A DNA stretch of 61,513 bases from JALRBM01 sp964615445 (GTDB lineage: Bacteria; Patescibacteriota; Saccharimonadia; Saccharimonadales; Saccharimonadaceae), in NCBI GenBank assembly GCA_964615445.1, contig CAZTOK010000005.1:1-61513 (forward strand), written 5' to 3'. Numbering within the stretch: position 1 is the stretch's first letter; each line of letters begins with the position of its first letter. The position numbers and the translations under genes are program-made. A model generated the notes under the pieces. The model made no database searches. It had not been told where the DNA came from and was given only the letters and a program-made list of their open reading frames with translations. This document shows, in pieces, positions 44,449-53,106 of this stretch.

Positions 44449-45474
44449 ATGTCTTTTAGAGCTTGGTTAAGTGTTACAACACTCATTTTAATTTCGGTAG
44501 TCATTTATTTTTCCCGGCATGAGCTTGTACGGGCATGGCTACTATTAGAGCGAGTCAATATTTGGATTTTACTTTTACTTATTCCAATGCAGATTTTTGT
44601 GTATTTTGCTAACGGGGAAATGCTGTTTTCATATTTGAAAGCTAAAAAATCCATGCAACAAGTACATGGCTTGACGCTGGCACGTATGGCACTTGAAATG
44701 AATTTTGTAAATCATGTACTGCCAAGTGGCGGTGTAAGCGGTATCTCGTATATGGGGTGGCGACTGGGGAAGTTTGGTGTGTCTTCAGGAAGAGCGACGA
44801 TGGCTCAGGCGGTGCGATTTTCGATGGGATTTGTGGCGTTTATCGCGCTGCTAGCAGTGTCAGTGTTGATTGTCACTATTGACGGTAATGTTAATCGTTG
44901 GATTATTTTAATGAGCTCAATGCTTGCTGGAGGGATGATTGGTCTCATGGTGGCTGGTGTCTATCTGCTCGGCAGTAAAAAACGAGTCGAGGCATTCTCG
45001 CGGTGGATGACGCGGACGATTAATCGTGTAGTGCGAGATGTTACGTTTGGTCGTAAAAAACAGACGTTAGCTCAAAAAGATGTCGATGCTTTTTTTGCAG
45101 ATATGCATCATGATTATATTGAGCTTCGTCATGATAAGCGCATTCTCATTAAACCGCTTATATGGGGTATCGTGTTTACCTTAGCCGACGTTCTACTGTT
45201 CTTTATTACGTTTTGGGCACTGGGAACAGTTGTTAATCCGGCTCCACTTTTGATTGCTTACGGGTTTGCGAGTTTGGCTGGCTTTTTTGTTGTGACGCCT
45301 GGTGGTGCTGGCGCGTATGAGGCAATAATGGTGGCATTCCTAGCTATTGCTGGACTTGATCAGGGAACGTCAATCGCAGGTATTTTACTTACTCGTGTGA
45401 TTATTCTCCTAGGCACCATCGGCTTTGGCTACTTGTTTTATCAACATGCGATTTTAAAGTATGGACGCAGTTAA
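44449..45474 (+). CDS. UPF0104/AglD-like lysylphosphatidylglycerol synthase TM-region protein
   Basis: This 341 aa integral membrane protein has about eight helices and the family signatures NHVLPSGGVSGISYMGWRL and VTPGGAGAYEAIMVAFL. Homologues are flippase-like parts of MprF or dolichol-phosphate-glucose proteins; it probably moves or binds an envelope lipid. It overlaps xseA by 14 nt. Confidence 0.9.
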   Translation: MSFRAWLSVTTLILISVVIYFSRHELVRAWLLLERVNIWILLLLIPMQIFVYFANGEMLFSYLKAKKSMQQVHGLTLARMALEMNFVNHVLPSGGVSGISYMGWRLGKFGVSSGRATMAQAVRFSMGFVAFIALLAVSVLIVTIDGNVNRWIILMSSMLAGGMIGLMVAGVYLLGSKKRVEAFSRWMTRTINRVVRDVTFGRKKQTLAQKDVDAFFADMHHDYIELRHDKRILIKPLIWGIVFTLADVLLFFITFWALGTVVNPAPLLIAYGFASLAGFFVVTPGGAGAYEAIMVAFLAIAGLDQGTSIAGILLTRVIILLGTIGFGYLFYQHAILKYGRS

Positions 45475-46558
45475 TCCTCGCTTCACTGTTAGTGACTTTA
45501 TTGCACTGACGAATCAAACACTCGAGTATGCTTATCCGAGCGTCGAAATTGAGGGCGAAGTAGCGAGTTTTAAGATTAACCAGGGAAAGTTTGTCTTTTT
45601 TGACTTGAAAGATGAAACCGGGAGTGTCGGCTGTTTTATGATGGCCTTCCAATTGCGAGTCCCCATTGAAGATGGCATGAAGATTATTGTAACCGCCTCA
45701 CCAAAACTTACCGCCTGGGGTAAGTTTAGTCTAACAGTTCGAGCACTGCGACCAAGTGGCGAGGGGAGTTTGAAGAAAAGTTTTGAGCTGTTGCGGGCAA
45801 AACTTGAAAAGGAAGGCTTATTTGCCGAGGAGCGCAAACGTGTATTGCCCGAACAACCTCAACATGTAGCTGTAATAAGTAGCGTGCAAGCGGCAGGGTA
45901 TGCTGACTTTATAAAAATTGTGAACGATCGGTGGGGTGGCGTACGAATCGATGTGGCGCACGTGCAAGTACAAGGGGCGGATGCGCCCGATCAAATTATC
46001 CGTGCGCTACGTTACTTCAACTCTCGGGAAGAGCTACCTGAAGTGATTGTGATTGTTCGGGGTGGTGGCAGCGCAGACGACTTAAGCGCGTTTAACGATG
46101 AACTTTTGGTACGAGAAATCGCCACAAGTCGTATTCCGACGTTAGTGGGAGTTGGGCATGAAATAGACATAAGCCTTGCTGACATGGCAGCTGATGTACG
46201 CGCAGCCACGCCAAGCAATGCCGCACAGCTGCTCGTCCCAGATCGTCGTGATCGTATTCGAGCAGTACGCATATCGGTTTCAACACTTTTACCGCGCATA
46301 GAAACGATTGTCTCAAATCATCAAAAAGAGGTGAGGTTACGTCTTGAAAAGGCGTTTGGACAGATGATGTATGGCGTTGAGAAATGGCAGGAAAAGCTTA
46401 TAAATCTACGCCGAATCCTGGCGAGCTTTGATCCACAAAAAGTGTTAGAACGAGGCTATGCACTGACACGAGGCAATATAGCGGTCGGAAATATGATTGA
46501 AATTGAGAAAAAAGACATATTAATAACAGCGGAGGTACGTCATGTCAACCAAAAATGA
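45461..46558 (+). CDS. xseA: Exonuclease VII large subunit
   Basis: This 365 aa subunit of the single-strand DNA exonuclease has an N-terminal OB fold (VEIEGEVASFKINQGKFVFFDLKDE) and the catalytic-core segments VIVIVRGGGSADDLSAFNDE and VGVGHEIDISLADMAADVRAATPSNAA (landmarks). The C-terminal coiled coil is shorter than in E. coli (456 aa). It overlaps xseB by 17 nt. Confidence 0.94.
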   Translation: MDAVNPRFTVSDFIALTNQTLEYAYPSVEIEGEVASFKINQGKFVFFDLKDETGSVGCFMMAFQLRVPIEDGMKIIVTASPKLTAWGKFSLTVRALRPSGEGSLKKSFELLRAKLEKEGLFAEERKRVLPEQPQHVAVISSVQAAGYADFIKIVNDRWGGVRIDVAHVQVQGADAPDQIIRALRYFNSREELPEVIVIVRGGGSADDLSAFNDELLVREIATSRIPTLVGVGHEIDISLADMAADVRAATPSNAAQLLVPDRRDRIRAVRISVSTLLPRIETIVSNHQKEVRLRLEKAFGQMMYGVEKWQEKLINLRRILASFDPQKVLERGYALTRGNIAVGNMIEIEKKDILITAEVRHVNQK

Positions 46559-46751
46559 TCTCACTATTGCCGAAAAAACAGCCAAACTCGACGAGCTCGT
46601 AGCATGGTTTGATAGTGATGAGTTTGAACTTGAAAAAGCGCTTGACAAATTTAAGGAAGCCGAGAGCTTAGCGGCAGAAATTGAGCATGATCTTATGACA
46701 ATGAAAAATAGCATCAAAGTGGTAGAAGTATCATTTAACGAGAACAGCTAA
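46542..46751 (+). CDS. xseB: Exonuclease VII small subunit
   Basis: This 69 aa helical protein has the XseB pattern KLDELVAWFDSDEFELEKAL. GGAGG precedes the ATG inside xseA. The methylase gene begins immediately after its stop. Confidence 0.92.
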   Translation: MSTKNDLTIAEKTAKLDELVAWFDSDEFELEKALDKFKEAESLAAEIEHDLMTMKNSIKVVEVSFNENS

Positions 46752-46752
46752 C

Positions 46753-47271
46753 ATGTGGCTATGGTGGTGTGTTGTTTCTGTCGTTCTGTTATTTGGTTTT
46801 GTGGTTTTTCGTGGTGCGCCGTACGTACCTACGAAAAAGCGTGAGTTAACGGCTATGTTTGATACTGTGTGTCCGCTAAGTGAACATGATGTGCTGGTAG
46901 ATATCGGATCAGGGGACGGTATTGTTCTCCGCGAGGCTGCAAAGCGTGGTGCGCGAGCGGTGGGGTATGAATTAAATCCGCTTCTTGTCTTGGTTTCACG
47001 TTTTTTGTCGCGAAAAGAGCCGCGTGTTAGGGTGCGATTGGCTGATTTTTGGCGAGTAGAGCTTCCGGCGGATACAACCATTGTGTATACGTTTGGCGAA
47101 TCCCGTGACATTGTGAAAATGGCTAAAAAGGTAGCAAATGAGGCGAAAAGACTTAAAAAGCCACTACTATTTATTAGCTATGGTTTTGCTGTACCAGACG
47201 AAACGCCTCGTCATCGCCAAGGTGCATATTATTTATATACATTTACTCCTTTACAGACGAAAAAAGCGTAA
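46753..47271 (+). CDS. Membrane-anchored class I SAM methyltransferase
   Basis: This 172 aa protein starts with a membrane helix (residues about 2-20) and has the SAM motif VDIGSGDGIVLREAAKRGARAVG, then ELNP. The substrate is unknown. The start sits 2 nt from the xseB stop, so it belongs to the xseAB transcript. Confidence 0.85.
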   Translation: MWLWWCVVSVVLLFGFVVFRGAPYVPTKKRELTAMFDTVCPLSEHDVLVDIGSGDGIVLREAAKRGARAVGYELNPLLVLVSRFLSRKEPRVRVRLADFWRVELPADTTIVYTFGESRDIVKMAKKVANEAKRLKKPLLFISYGFAVPDETPRHRQGAYYLYTFTPLQTKKA

Positions 47272-47278
47272 GTATAAT
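47250..47278 (+). promoter_or_regulatory. Consensus promoter, leaderless type
   Basis: TTTACA (47250-47255), 17 bp, TATAAT (47273-47278), ending 7 nt before the ATG at 47286. An ATG at 47277 lies inside the -10 and cannot be the start. Confidence 0.78.
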
Positions 47279-47285
47279 GAACGTC

Positions 47286-47945
47286 ATGGACACCTATCAT
47301 CACAAAAGTGACCGAGGAGCTATTAGTGGCTCACTGATTGCTATTATTGCATTGATCATCCTCCTTCTTGGAGCGGGCTCGGGGGCTATCTGGGCGTACC
47401 TTAGTTACAACGAACAGAAAACCAATGTTGATACAAAGATTCAAGCCGCGGTAGCCGATGCTAAAAAATCGCAAAGTGATGAAGATGAATCTAAATTTGC
47501 CGAGCGTGAAAAAGAGCCGAATCGCCAATTTGCAGGCCCAGACGATTATGGGCGGCTCACTTTTAACTATCCAAAAACTTGGAGCGTGTATGTTGCAAAA
47601 GATGGCAGTACAAGCGAAGGGTTTCAGGCGTATCTTAACCCCGTGACGGTACCTCCTGTTCTTCCTGCTCAGCAATTCGCACTTCGTGTTACTATCGAGC
47701 AACAAGATTACGACCAAGTTGTGAAGTCGTACCAGATTTTAGTACAAAAAGGTGATTTGAAGTCAAGTGCTACCAGTTCGAATGGTAATAATGGTACCCG
47801 ACTTGATGGTAATTTCTCGAAGACACTTCGCGGCGCGGCGGTTCTTTATAAAATTCGCGATAAAACAGTCATTATTCAAACAGATGCCGATACATTCAAG
47901 CCCGATTTCGAAAATATTATCAAAACGATTAATTTCAACCAGTGA
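47286..47945 (+). CDS. Single-pass membrane protein with extracellular PsbP-like domain
   Basis: This 219 aa protein has one membrane helix (about 12-38, IIALIILLLGAGSGAIWAYL), a charged linker, and a C-terminal domain (about 80-219) beginning with GRLTFNYPKTWSVYVAK, which resembles PsbP/DUF1795-like extracellular folds. Function is unknown. The promoter places the start at 47286. Confidence 0.72.
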   Translation: MDTYHHKSDRGAISGSLIAIIALIILLLGAGSGAIWAYLSYNEQKTNVDTKIQAAVADAKKSQSDEDESKFAEREKEPNRQFAGPDDYGRLTFNYPKTWSVYVAKDGSTSEGFQAYLNPVTVPPVLPAQQFALRVTIEQQDYDQVVKSYQILVQKGDLKSSATSSNGNNGTRLDGNFSKTLRGAAVLYKIRDKTVIIQTDADTFKPDFENIIKTINFNQ

Positions 47946-47965
47946 TAATTTACAGCGCTTCATGC

Positions 47966-47971
47966 TACACT
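47966..47971 (+). promoter_or_regulatory. Extended -10 of the kinase operon, leaderless type
   Basis: TGC-TACACT ends 8 nt before the ATG at 47980. AGAAAGG in between is a possible close RBS. Confidence 0.5.
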
Positions 47972-47979
47972 AGAAAGGT

Positions 47980-48714
47980 ATGAAGGGGAATGAGGTGCAG
48001 GGTATAAAAGACGGGTTACTTTCGAGTGATCTGTCTTTTTTAGTGACCGCTTCGCACGAGCTAAAGGCGCCCCTTGCATTGATTCGACAGTTGTCGTTTG
48101 CGTTAGCAGACGAAACTATCCCGGTAGATGAGCGAGCACGAATGATACATCAGGTGACGCTCACCGCTGAGCGAGCTCTGCGTTTAACGACGGCTCTATC
48201 ACGTGCAAGCCGTCTTGAGGATAGTCTCTTTGAACTCGCACCGGTTAATCCCTACCAAATCTGTGAAGAGGTGGCACATGAACTCACGCCGCTTTATAAA
48301 GCGAACGGTAAAGAAATACGCGTGGCGTCCCGCCATCGACCAATGTTAGTGGTGGCGAATTATGAGTTGTTACGGCGTATCATGCTTAATTTTGGCGATA
48401 ACGCTCTTTACTATGCGGCTTCGAATGCTCCGGTTGAACTGCAAATACGGTCACGTGGTGCGGGGACGGCAATTCGCATAGGTGTTCGGGATTATGGGCC
48501 AGCCATACCGATAGATTTTTGGAAACGATTGCAAAAAAATTTAGGAAAAAATGTACAAACACTGCATAACCGGCCACAAAGTAGCGGACTGGGGCTATAT
48601 ATCGCCGGTCAGTTTGCGCACGCAATGCAGGGAGAAGTAGGGGCAACGAGACACCAGGATGGCACCACATTTTATGTCGATATGCACGCCTCTACGCAGC
48701 TGAGGTTATTATGA
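47980..48714 (+). CDS. Histidine kinase lacking a sensor domain
   Basis: This 244 aa kinase consists of a HisKA domain with phospho-His26 (TASHELKAPL) and an HATPase domain with an N box (MLNFGDNALYYA), a G1-like DYGPAIP and SSGLGLYIAGQFAHAM. No membrane helix or sensor domain is present, so input must come from elsewhere. It overlaps the response regulator gene by 4 nt. Confidence 0.9.
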   Translation: MKGNEVQGIKDGLLSSDLSFLVTASHELKAPLALIRQLSFALADETIPVDERARMIHQVTLTAERALRLTTALSRASRLEDSLFELAPVNPYQICEEVAHELTPLYKANGKEIRVASRHRPMLVVANYELLRRIMLNFGDNALYYAASNAPVELQIRSRGAGTAIRIGVRDYGPAIPIDFWKRLQKNLGKNVQTLHNRPQSSGLGLYIAGQFAHAMQGEVGATRHQDGTTFYVDMHASTQLRLL

Positions 48715-49085
48715 CAAAAGCGCCCTACGTACTTATTATTGAAGATGACGTATGGCTAGCCGAACAGTACACTCGTATCTTAGAAGGAAGTGGCATGAAG
48801 ACGAAATCTACTACGAACGCTCTTGCGGCAATTGATATGATTGACAGCTCCCCACCTCACGTAATTCTCCTTGATGTATTTTTAGTTGGTTCAAATGCGT
48901 TGACGCTTCTTCATGAATTGCGTTCGCATAGCGACCTGGCAACTATTCCGGTCATTTTATGCACGACGAGCGCCGATCAGCTGGTGGGCGAAGACCTTGT
49001 CATGTATGGCGTGCGCGATGTGCTCAATAAAATTACTATGCACCCCCGCGATATCGTAGCTGCAGTCAAAAAGGTACTTCCATGA
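48711..49085 (+). CDS. Single-domain response regulator paired with the kinase
   Basis: This 124 aa receiver has Glu11-Asp12-Asp13, phosphoacceptor Asp55 (VILLDVFLVG) and the conserved Thr/Ser and Lys in CTTSAD and VLNKITM. No output domain. It overlaps both the kinase and recO by 4 nt, so the three are translated as one unit. Confidence 0.91.
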   Translation: MTKAPYVLIIEDDVWLAEQYTRILEGSGMKTKSTTNALAAIDMIDSSPPHVILLDVFLVGSNALTLLHELRSHSDLATIPVILCTTSADQLVGEDLVMYGVRDVLNKITMHPRDIVAAVKKVLP

Positions 49086-49756
49086 CTGTATTTCGCACCG
49101 AGGCGATTGTGTTGCGTCGGACAAACTACGGTGAAGCTGATCGTATTATTCAACTGTTAACGCCAAAAGGCAAGTACAGTGCTATGGCGCGTGGAGTTCG
49201 GCGAGAGAAAAGTAAGCTCGCCGGTGCCATTGAACTGTTTGGAGTATGCGATGTTGTCATGCAAGAAGGAAAGGGCGACCTTGCCGTGCTCACTTCGGCA
49301 CGACTTATACACTTTTATCGGCACATTCTTGAAAATTATGACCGAATGCAGTTTGCATATGAGGTGTTAAAACAGATAGGCAAGGCGAGTGAGATGGTCA
49401 GCGAGCCGGAGTGGTATGAAGTAACGGCCGAAATACTTGAAGCACTTGATCGTTCGTCAGTATCGCTTGAACTAATACAAACGTGGTTTTATTTGCGGTA
49501 TGCTGCACTTTTAGGCCATGAGCTTAGCCTGGTAAATGATATAGATGGACATCGGTTGCAGTCAGAGAGTCACTATTCGTATGATCTACACGAGAAAGGA
49601 TTTCGTCTTCATTTAGGGGGTGATATAAGCGCTGGTCATATAAAACTACTACGTTTAATGGGCGCAAAACCATTGCTAGTGGTTGCGCAGATCGGCGGCA
49701 TCGAACCTGTTATCGACGAGTGTCTGAGCGTGACACGGCAACATGCAGCAGTGTAA
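49082..49756 (+). CDS. recO: DNA repair protein RecO
   Basis: This 224 aa protein helps load RecA in gap repair. The N-terminal OB fold is visible (FRTEAIVLRRTNYGEADRIIQLLTPKGK) with MARGVRREKSKLAG following. The zinc-binding cysteines of many RecO proteins are absent. Its coupling to a two-component pair is unusual. Confidence 0.92.
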   Translation: MTVFRTEAIVLRRTNYGEADRIIQLLTPKGKYSAMARGVRREKSKLAGAIELFGVCDVVMQEGKGDLAVLTSARLIHFYRHILENYDRMQFAYEVLKQIGKASEMVSEPEWYEVTAEILEALDRSSVSLELIQTWFYLRYAALLGHELSLVNDIDGHRLQSESHYSYDLHEKGFRLHLGGDISAGHIKLLRLMGAKPLLVVAQIGGIEPVIDECLSVTRQHAAV

Positions 49757-49764
49757 TATGACAG

Positions 49765-49791
49765 CGCCCACCGGAGTTTTTCCGGTGGGCG
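49765..49791. terminator. Hairpin between recO and the TPR gene
   Basis: An 11 bp perfect stem CGCCCACCGGA/TCCGGTGGGCG with a five-base loop. It lies 8 nt past the recO stop and 7 nt past the stop of the leftward gene. Confidence 0.75.
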
Positions 49792-49798
49792 GGTGGTG

Positions 49799-50467
49799 TC
49801 AAAAGAGCCAATTGTCAATACGAGCTCCGAAAAGTCCGAACGTACGCATAAGTCGCACTCGCCACCGACGGATGTGTGATTCGTCGGTAAGCAAGATGAT
49901 CTTCGCTCGGTCTTCGATTGGTTCGCCGGCAAGTGCACTGCACCTAAACCAGTGAAACCGATTATTGCAGGCCCACTGAATATCGTACGCTTCACCTATA
50001 TTGCCTAGTTCAACCCAAAGATTATTTGCCTCTTCGTAGAGCTGTAATGCTCGTTGAAGTTCATCTCGAGCTTGAGCGAGTCGCGCTTCGGTCATTTTCA
50101 GTACGGCCAGACGATTGTGGTCTTCATGAAAACGCCTGGCGTCTTCGATGAACTGCTCGGCAATGGCAAGTCGATCATGTCGGATGGCAAACAAAGCTTG
50201 ATCTCGCAAGATGTCACCCTCTATGACCTCAGTATAGTCATTGCATTGTTTCGCGCGTTTAAGCGCAATGCGTGCTGCGTTCTCATGGTTAGTGAGTAAC
50301 TCAATAAGCATACAAATAAACCAAAAGTGTGCAGTTGATTCATGTTCAAGGATGAAGCCTTGATTGCGGACAATTCGATGCGCCTTCAGCCAGCGACCTT
50401 TGTTCACGAGCTGACGAACGTTTTCGAGCGTTACCTTGCGGTATGTACGCCTTCTTGGCCACCACAT
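49799..50467 (-). CDS. TPR-like repeat protein, orphan
   Basis: This 222 aa protein is built of helical hairpins like tetratricopeptide repeats: A..A..I.LKRAKQ, ALFAIRHDRLAIAEQFIEDARRF, LAQARDELQRALQLYEEANNLWVELGN. It is basic at the N-terminus (WWPRRRTYRK) and has no membrane helix. A GGGAG RBS precedes the ATG. It is solitary with a 3' hairpin. A protein-binding role is likely but the partner is unknown. Confidence 0.75.
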   Translation of the reverse strand: MWWPRRRTYRKVTLENVRQLVNKGRWLKAHRIVRNQGFILEHESTAHFWFICMLIELLTNHENAARIALKRAKQCNDYTEVIEGDILRDQALFAIRHDRLAIAEQFIEDARRFHEDHNRLAVLKMTEARLAQARDELQRALQLYEEANNLWVELGNIGEAYDIQWACNNRFHWFRCSALAGEPIEDRAKIILLTDESHIRRWRVRLMRTFGLFGARIDNWLF

Positions 50468-50566
50468 TTGCTACTCCCTTGTTGGTGTGAGCAAATTACG
50501 TATACAATACCATCTTTTATATATTCTTTAAAGCGGTATGCTCTTTTGAACCATGCATATCTCTGT

Positions 50567-50572
50567 TATAAT
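50567..50572 (+). promoter_or_regulatory. -10 of glyS, leaderless type
   Basis: TATAAT ends 9 nt before the ATG at 50582, with no RBS. It rules out starts further upstream. Confidence 0.65.
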
Positions 50573-50581
50573 CAAATCAAT

Positions 50582-51910
50582 ATGCAGGAAAAAACAGTAA
50601 AAATGGAAGCAATCGTAAGCCTTGCGAAGCGTCGTGGTTTTATATTTCAGGCATCAGAAATTTATGGTGGTCTTGCTGGATTTTGGGACTACGGCCCTCT
50701 GGGCGTTGAAATTTTGAATAAACTTAAAGCTGAATGGTGGCGCGCAATGGTCACTGAAGCGGATAATATTTTTGGCGTTGACGGTGCCATTATTCAAAAC
50801 CCAAAGCTATGGGAGGCAAGTGGTCATGTGGCTGGCTTTACCGATCCTATGGTAGAGGATCTCGTTACAAAAAAGCGCTATCGTGCTGATCATCTTGCGG
50901 GTGTTGATTCGACAGACTTAATTGAACTCAAGGAACTGTTAAGGGATAAAGTCTCACCTGACGGTAATCCGCTTAGTGAACCGCGCTATTTTAATATGAT
51001 GATGCAAACATGGGTAGGACCGGTACAGGATAACTCAGCGGTAGCTTATTTGCGTCCAGAGACGGCTGGGTCTATTTTTACTAACTATCAAAATGTACGT
51101 GAAACCATGCGTACAAAGTTACCATTTGGTATTGCGCAAGTAGGTAAGGCGTTTCGCAACGAAATTTCGCCGCGTGATTTTATTTTTCGTGTGCGTGAAC
51201 TCGAACAAATGGAAATGCAATATTTTATTCGTCCAAGCGAACAAGAAAACACGTATGAAGCATGGCGAGAATTTGCTTGGAAGTTCCTCGTAGAGCGTCT
51301 CGGTATTCGTGAAGAAAACTTACAGTGGCACGAACATGACGAAAACGAGCGTGCACATTATGCCTCTGCGGCGCATGATATCTATTTTAAGTTTCCACAA
51401 GGCTTTAAGGAGCTTTGGGGAACGCATAATCGTACCGATTTTGACCTTACGAATCATCAGAAAGCGAGCGGAAAAGATCTTACGTACTTTGATGATGCTA
51501 CGAATGAGCGCTTTATTCCATATGTTATAGAAAGTTCGGTTGGTGCCGGCCGTATGCTGCTCGCTGTACTGGTAGATGCTTATCATGAAGAAGAGATTAA
51601 TGGTGACACTCGTGTTGTACTTAAGCTCAAACCCGAGCTTGCGCCATATCGCTTTGCCGTATCCCCACTCCTTAAAAATAAGCCAGAATTAGTTGAAAAA
51701 GCTCGTGTGGTTTACCGCTCCTTAAAGAAAAAATACGGCAACGTTGTTTGGGATGACAACGGCAATATTGGAAAACGCTATCGTCGTCAAGACGAGATCG
51801 GGACGCCTGCTTGTATAGTTATTGATTTTGATACGCTCGAGAATAATACCGTTACGGTTCGTGATCGTGATACTACCGAGCAGCGTCGTGTTGCAATAAG
51901 CGATTTGTAG
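50582..51910 (+). CDS. glyS: Glycyl-tRNA synthetase, single-chain type
   Basis: This 442 aa class II enzyme is the alpha-2 (eukaryote/archaeon/Gram-positive) form: SLAKRRGFIFQASEIYGG at the start, motif 2 GKAFRNEISPRDFIFRVRE, motif 3 near SSVGAGRMLLAVL, and a C-terminal anticodon domain. The start at 50582 fits the promoter and the family N-terminus; the upstream extension is not coding. yaaA follows after 9 nt. Confidence 0.95.
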   Translation: MQEKTVKMEAIVSLAKRRGFIFQASEIYGGLAGFWDYGPLGVEILNKLKAEWWRAMVTEADNIFGVDGAIIQNPKLWEASGHVAGFTDPMVEDLVTKKRYRADHLAGVDSTDLIELKELLRDKVSPDGNPLSEPRYFNMMMQTWVGPVQDNSAVAYLRPETAGSIFTNYQNVRETMRTKLPFGIAQVGKAFRNEISPRDFIFRVRELEQMEMQYFIRPSEQENTYEAWREFAWKFLVERLGIREENLQWHEHDENERAHYASAAHDIYFKFPQGFKELWGTHNRTDFDLTNHQKASGKDLTYFDDATNERFIPYVIESSVGAGRMLLAVLVDAYHEEEINGDTRVVLKLKPELAPYRFAVSPLLKNKPELVEKARVVYRSLKKKYGNVVWDDNGNIGKRYRRQDEIGTPACIVIDFDTLENNTVTVRDRDTTEQRRVAISDL

Positions 51911-51919
51911 GTATTTTCG

Positions 51920-52693
51920 ATGTTGTTACTGCTCGCGCCATCTAAAACAATGGATGTGACGTCGAACTTTCCTGATTTTGTAGAACCAACGAAACCTATA
52001 TTTATAGATGACGCTGCAAAGATTGTTGCTGCCATAAATAGGCTTGATAAAACTGCCATTGTAACTCATATGCATGTGAGCAGCGACATCGCGGCGCGGG
52101 TGTACACCATGTACAAGACTTGGAATAAAGTAGGTGTGAAGCCTGCGTTATGGGCGTATAGAGGCGATGTTTATAAGGGTATGAAAGCAGATATGTTAGA
52201 TGAATCGCATGCGCTTTGGGCGCAAGATCATCTTCTTATTATGAGTGGTCTTTATGGTATTGTGCGTCCCTTTGACGCTATAAACGGATATCGTCTAGAA
52301 ATGAAAGCTGCACTTCCACTAGGTAAGGTAAAAAATATGTATGAATTTTGGGGTAAAAAGCTAGGGCAGTACGTAGCAAATCACGCGAACGGCTTGGTGT
52401 ATAATTTATCCTCTGACGAATACGCGCGGCCGGTAACAAAATACCTTCCAAGAGAAGTACGGGTAATCACGCCGGTATTTTATGATCATCGTCCAAACGG
52501 TACGGTAGGAAAGGCACCTATTTATAACAAAATGATGCGAGGTGTGCTGGCGAGATGGATGATTGATAATCGCATTGAAGCTCCTGAAGAACTACGGCGG
52601 TTTTCTGTGCATGGGTATCAGTACGATGAGACACGAAGCGCTTCAAACGCCCCAGCCTTTTATAGAGAAAAAATGATCCCCCTTGTTTTTTAA
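51920..52693 (+). CDS. yaaA: YaaA peroxide-stress protein
   Basis: This 257 aa DUF328/UPF0246 protein begins LLLLAPSKTMD and has LLIMSGLYGIVRPFDAINGYRLEM and YNLSSDEYARPV. In E. coli, YaaA lowers free iron under peroxide stress and binds DNA. It is probably co-transcribed with glyS. Confidence 0.93.
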   Translation: MLLLLAPSKTMDVTSNFPDFVEPTKPIFIDDAAKIVAAINRLDKTAIVTHMHVSSDIAARVYTMYKTWNKVGVKPALWAYRGDVYKGMKADMLDESHALWAQDHLLIMSGLYGIVRPFDAINGYRLEMKAALPLGKVKNMYEFWGKKLGQYVANHANGLVYNLSSDEYARPVTKYLPREVRVITPVFYDHRPNGTVGKAPIYNKMMRGVLARWMIDNRIEAPEELRRFSVHGYQYDETRSASNAPAFYREKMIPLVF

Positions 52694-52711
52694 AGAGGTA
52701 GCAACACGTCG

Positions 52712-53106
52712 TTACTTTGATTGTTTTGGAAATAGATAATTTACTGCAACCAAAAGCATGACGGTAATTTGGGTAATGGTAGCGGTAATAATAAGCTTAA
52801 AACTCCATTCTTCAAGGCGAAAATGCCAGAGATTGGTCGCCTGAAGAAACGCAAATATAAATACAATACCTGTTTCGCCAGTAAGAAGCTGAAAAAGTCG
52901 TGCCAAGGTAGTTCGTTTTAATTGAATATCTTGCTCGATATCATCGTTTTTGAGTCGCTTTTCGCGAATGATTTCGTTAGTAATACTCGTTGGCGTTCCA
53001 AGTTGAGGCTGGGTGTGTTCGGCCGTGTTTGCTACAAGAGATCGGAAGAGCGTCGTGGTGGGGAAGAGNNNNNNNNNNAATCATCTTGTTTCTTTTTTCG
53101 TGGCAT
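52712..53106 (-). CDS. Membrane protein interrupted by an assembly gap
   Basis: The gene starts at the ATG at 53106, which overlaps the ImmA-like stop (TGATG); the first residues MPRKKKQDD are visible before the gap. Left of the gap the frame is open from 53038 to the stop at 52712 (108 aa): a linker with TNEIIREKRLKNDDIEQDIQ, two membrane helices (one with GIVFIFAFLQ, one with ITQITVMLLVAVNYLF) and the end YLFPKQSK. The C-terminal two-helix unit ending in YLFP is common in small bacterial membrane proteins of unknown role. True length is unknown because bases are missing. Confidence 0.7.
53039..53068. other. Residual Illumina adapter sequence
   Basis: AGATCGGAAGAGCGTCGTG is identical to the TruSeq read-through adapter for 19 bases, and 8 of the next 11 bases also match. 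It directly abuts a run of N, so it is a contig-end artefact and not biological sequence. Confidence 0.95.
53069..53078. other. Scaffold gap (10 N)
   Basis: Ten undetermined bases joining two contigs. The real distance may differ from 10. Confidence 0.99.

Noticed and set aside
47277..47285. ATG at 47277 as start of the 47286 gene
   Set aside because: It lies within the -10 box of a consensus promoter.
50342..50581. N-terminal extension of glyS upstream of 50582
   Set aside because: It overlaps the divergent TPR gene, does not resemble the family, and the -10 box at 50567 lies inside it.
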